Of a stretch of 6,706 bases of DNA, positions 6,346-6,706 are shown one piece after another; position 1 is the stretch's first letter, and the number at the start of each line of letters is the position of its first letter. Made by a program: the position numbers and the translations under genes. Where the stretch lies: NCBI GenBank assembly GCA_021157555.1, contig JAGGWL010000198.1, forward strand, positions 1-6,706. The letters run 5' to 3'. The notes below the pieces were generated by a model. The model was not told the DNA's origin. It did no database searches and saw only the letters and a list, made by a program, of their open reading frames with translations. Origin of the DNA: Deltaproteobacteria bacterium. GTDB taxonomy: Bacteria > Desulfobacterota > Desulfobacteria > Desulfobacterales > BuS5.

Positions 6346-6695
6346 GGGGGCGAAACGGCTTCGACGAGGATGATGAAACTCCGGCTGCATACCGAGCAAC
6401 TGTCAGCTCGTAAAAAAGACGGAAAATTAAAATAATCGCAGATGATTATAATTACGCTTTAGCCGCTTAGGCTAACGTTCTTCCGGGTTTTTCCTGCGGA
6501 TCCGGTAAGGGCGTCGACTTGCAGGATAGTCTAACATGTGTGTCTGTAACATGTCAGGCGAAACTTAACAGAATACGTTTTCAAGAATCCCGCTCGGAGG
6601 AGATTTGAAAACCGACAATCAAATTTCGGGATAAGTATGTAGATGCCTGTGTGGAATATTTTCGGACGCGGGTTCGACTCCCGCCGCCTCCACCA
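6346..6695 (+). ncRNA. ssrA: Transfer-messenger RNA (tmRNA, SsrA)
   Basis: This 350-base one-piece tmRNA acts with SmpB to release stalled ribosomes and tag the unfinished protein for degradation. The 5' end GGGGGCGAAACGGCTTCGAC is the classical tmRNA start. It pairs as a 7-bp acceptor stem (6346-6352 with 6685-6691), including a G-U at the third pair (6348/6689), the identity element for alanyl-tRNA synthetase. The T-arm is perfect: GCGGG (6668-6672), loop TTCGACT, CCCGC (6680-6684). Discriminator A6692 and an encoded CCA (6693-6695) end the gene. The tag reading frame lies at 6438-6470. The stretch between tag and tRNA-like 3' part should hold the pseudoknots, which I did not fold in full. 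A terminator is not included before the window ends at 6706. Confidence 0.97.
6438..6470 (+). other. tmRNA proteolysis-tag reading frame, (A)ADDYNYALAA
   Basis: The resume codon GCA (6438-6440) is preceded by TAATC, close to the TAGTC found before the E. coli resume codon. Ten codons read ADDYNYALAA and end at TAG (6468-6470). With the alanine carried by tmRNA itself the added tag is 11 residues. The C-terminal LAA is the degron recognised by ClpXP-type proteases. The sequence differs from the E. coli tag mainly in its DDYNY core, a form I associate with Desulfobacterota. Confidence 0.9.
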
Positions 6696-6706
6696 TTATA
6701 TAAACC

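Noticed and set aside
6235..6435. Plus-strand open frame of 66 residues over the smpB end and tmRNA 5' part
   Set aside because: It covers the smpB tail in another frame, the ssrA promoter and structured tmRNA sequence, so it is a chance frame.

Overview
The window is an AT-rich chromosomal segment from a Gram-negative bacterium. Lipid A/Kdo genes (lpxK, waaA/kdtA) establish the Gram-negative envelope. The KaiC-like gene with a degenerate P-loop, the low GC content and an SsrA tag ending YNYALAA suggest a sulfate-reducer-like member of Desulfobacterota (Desulfobacterales). That placement is inference from gene content, not a database match.

Left half, minus strand: a KaiC/RAD55-like protein without a usable Walker A lysine (24-860) lies downstream of a waaA-lpxK pair (3556 down to 1059) that overlaps by an ATGA junction. 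WaaA adds Kdo to lipid IVA and LpxK makes lipid IVA by 4'-phosphorylation, so the pair covers consecutive steps of inner-core LPS synthesis. The 198-base gap between lpxK and the KaiC-like gene holds two unrelated repeat-like elements: a degenerate 9-base tandem of the CTCTGTG type (931-966) and a 16-bp inverted repeat (1016-1069) that contains the lpxK stop codon.

Right half, plus strand: a roughly 200-base divergent intergenic region with small inverted repeats leads into ptsH (HPr), ptsI (Enzyme I), smpB and the tmRNA gene ssrA. ptsH, ptsI and smpB are separated by 7 and 10 bases and are probably one transcript. HPr and Enzyme I form the general phosphorelay of the sugar phosphotransferase system, but no sugar-specific EII gene is visible here. 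SmpB and tmRNA are the two partners of trans-translation, which rescues stalled ribosomes. A good sigma-70-type promoter for ssrA has its -35 box overlapping the smpB stop codon.

I found no CRISPR array, transposase, prophage gene or clearly new multigene system. The most unusual items are the degenerate KaiC-like protein with its apparently truncated C-terminus and the repeat-derived end of lpxK.
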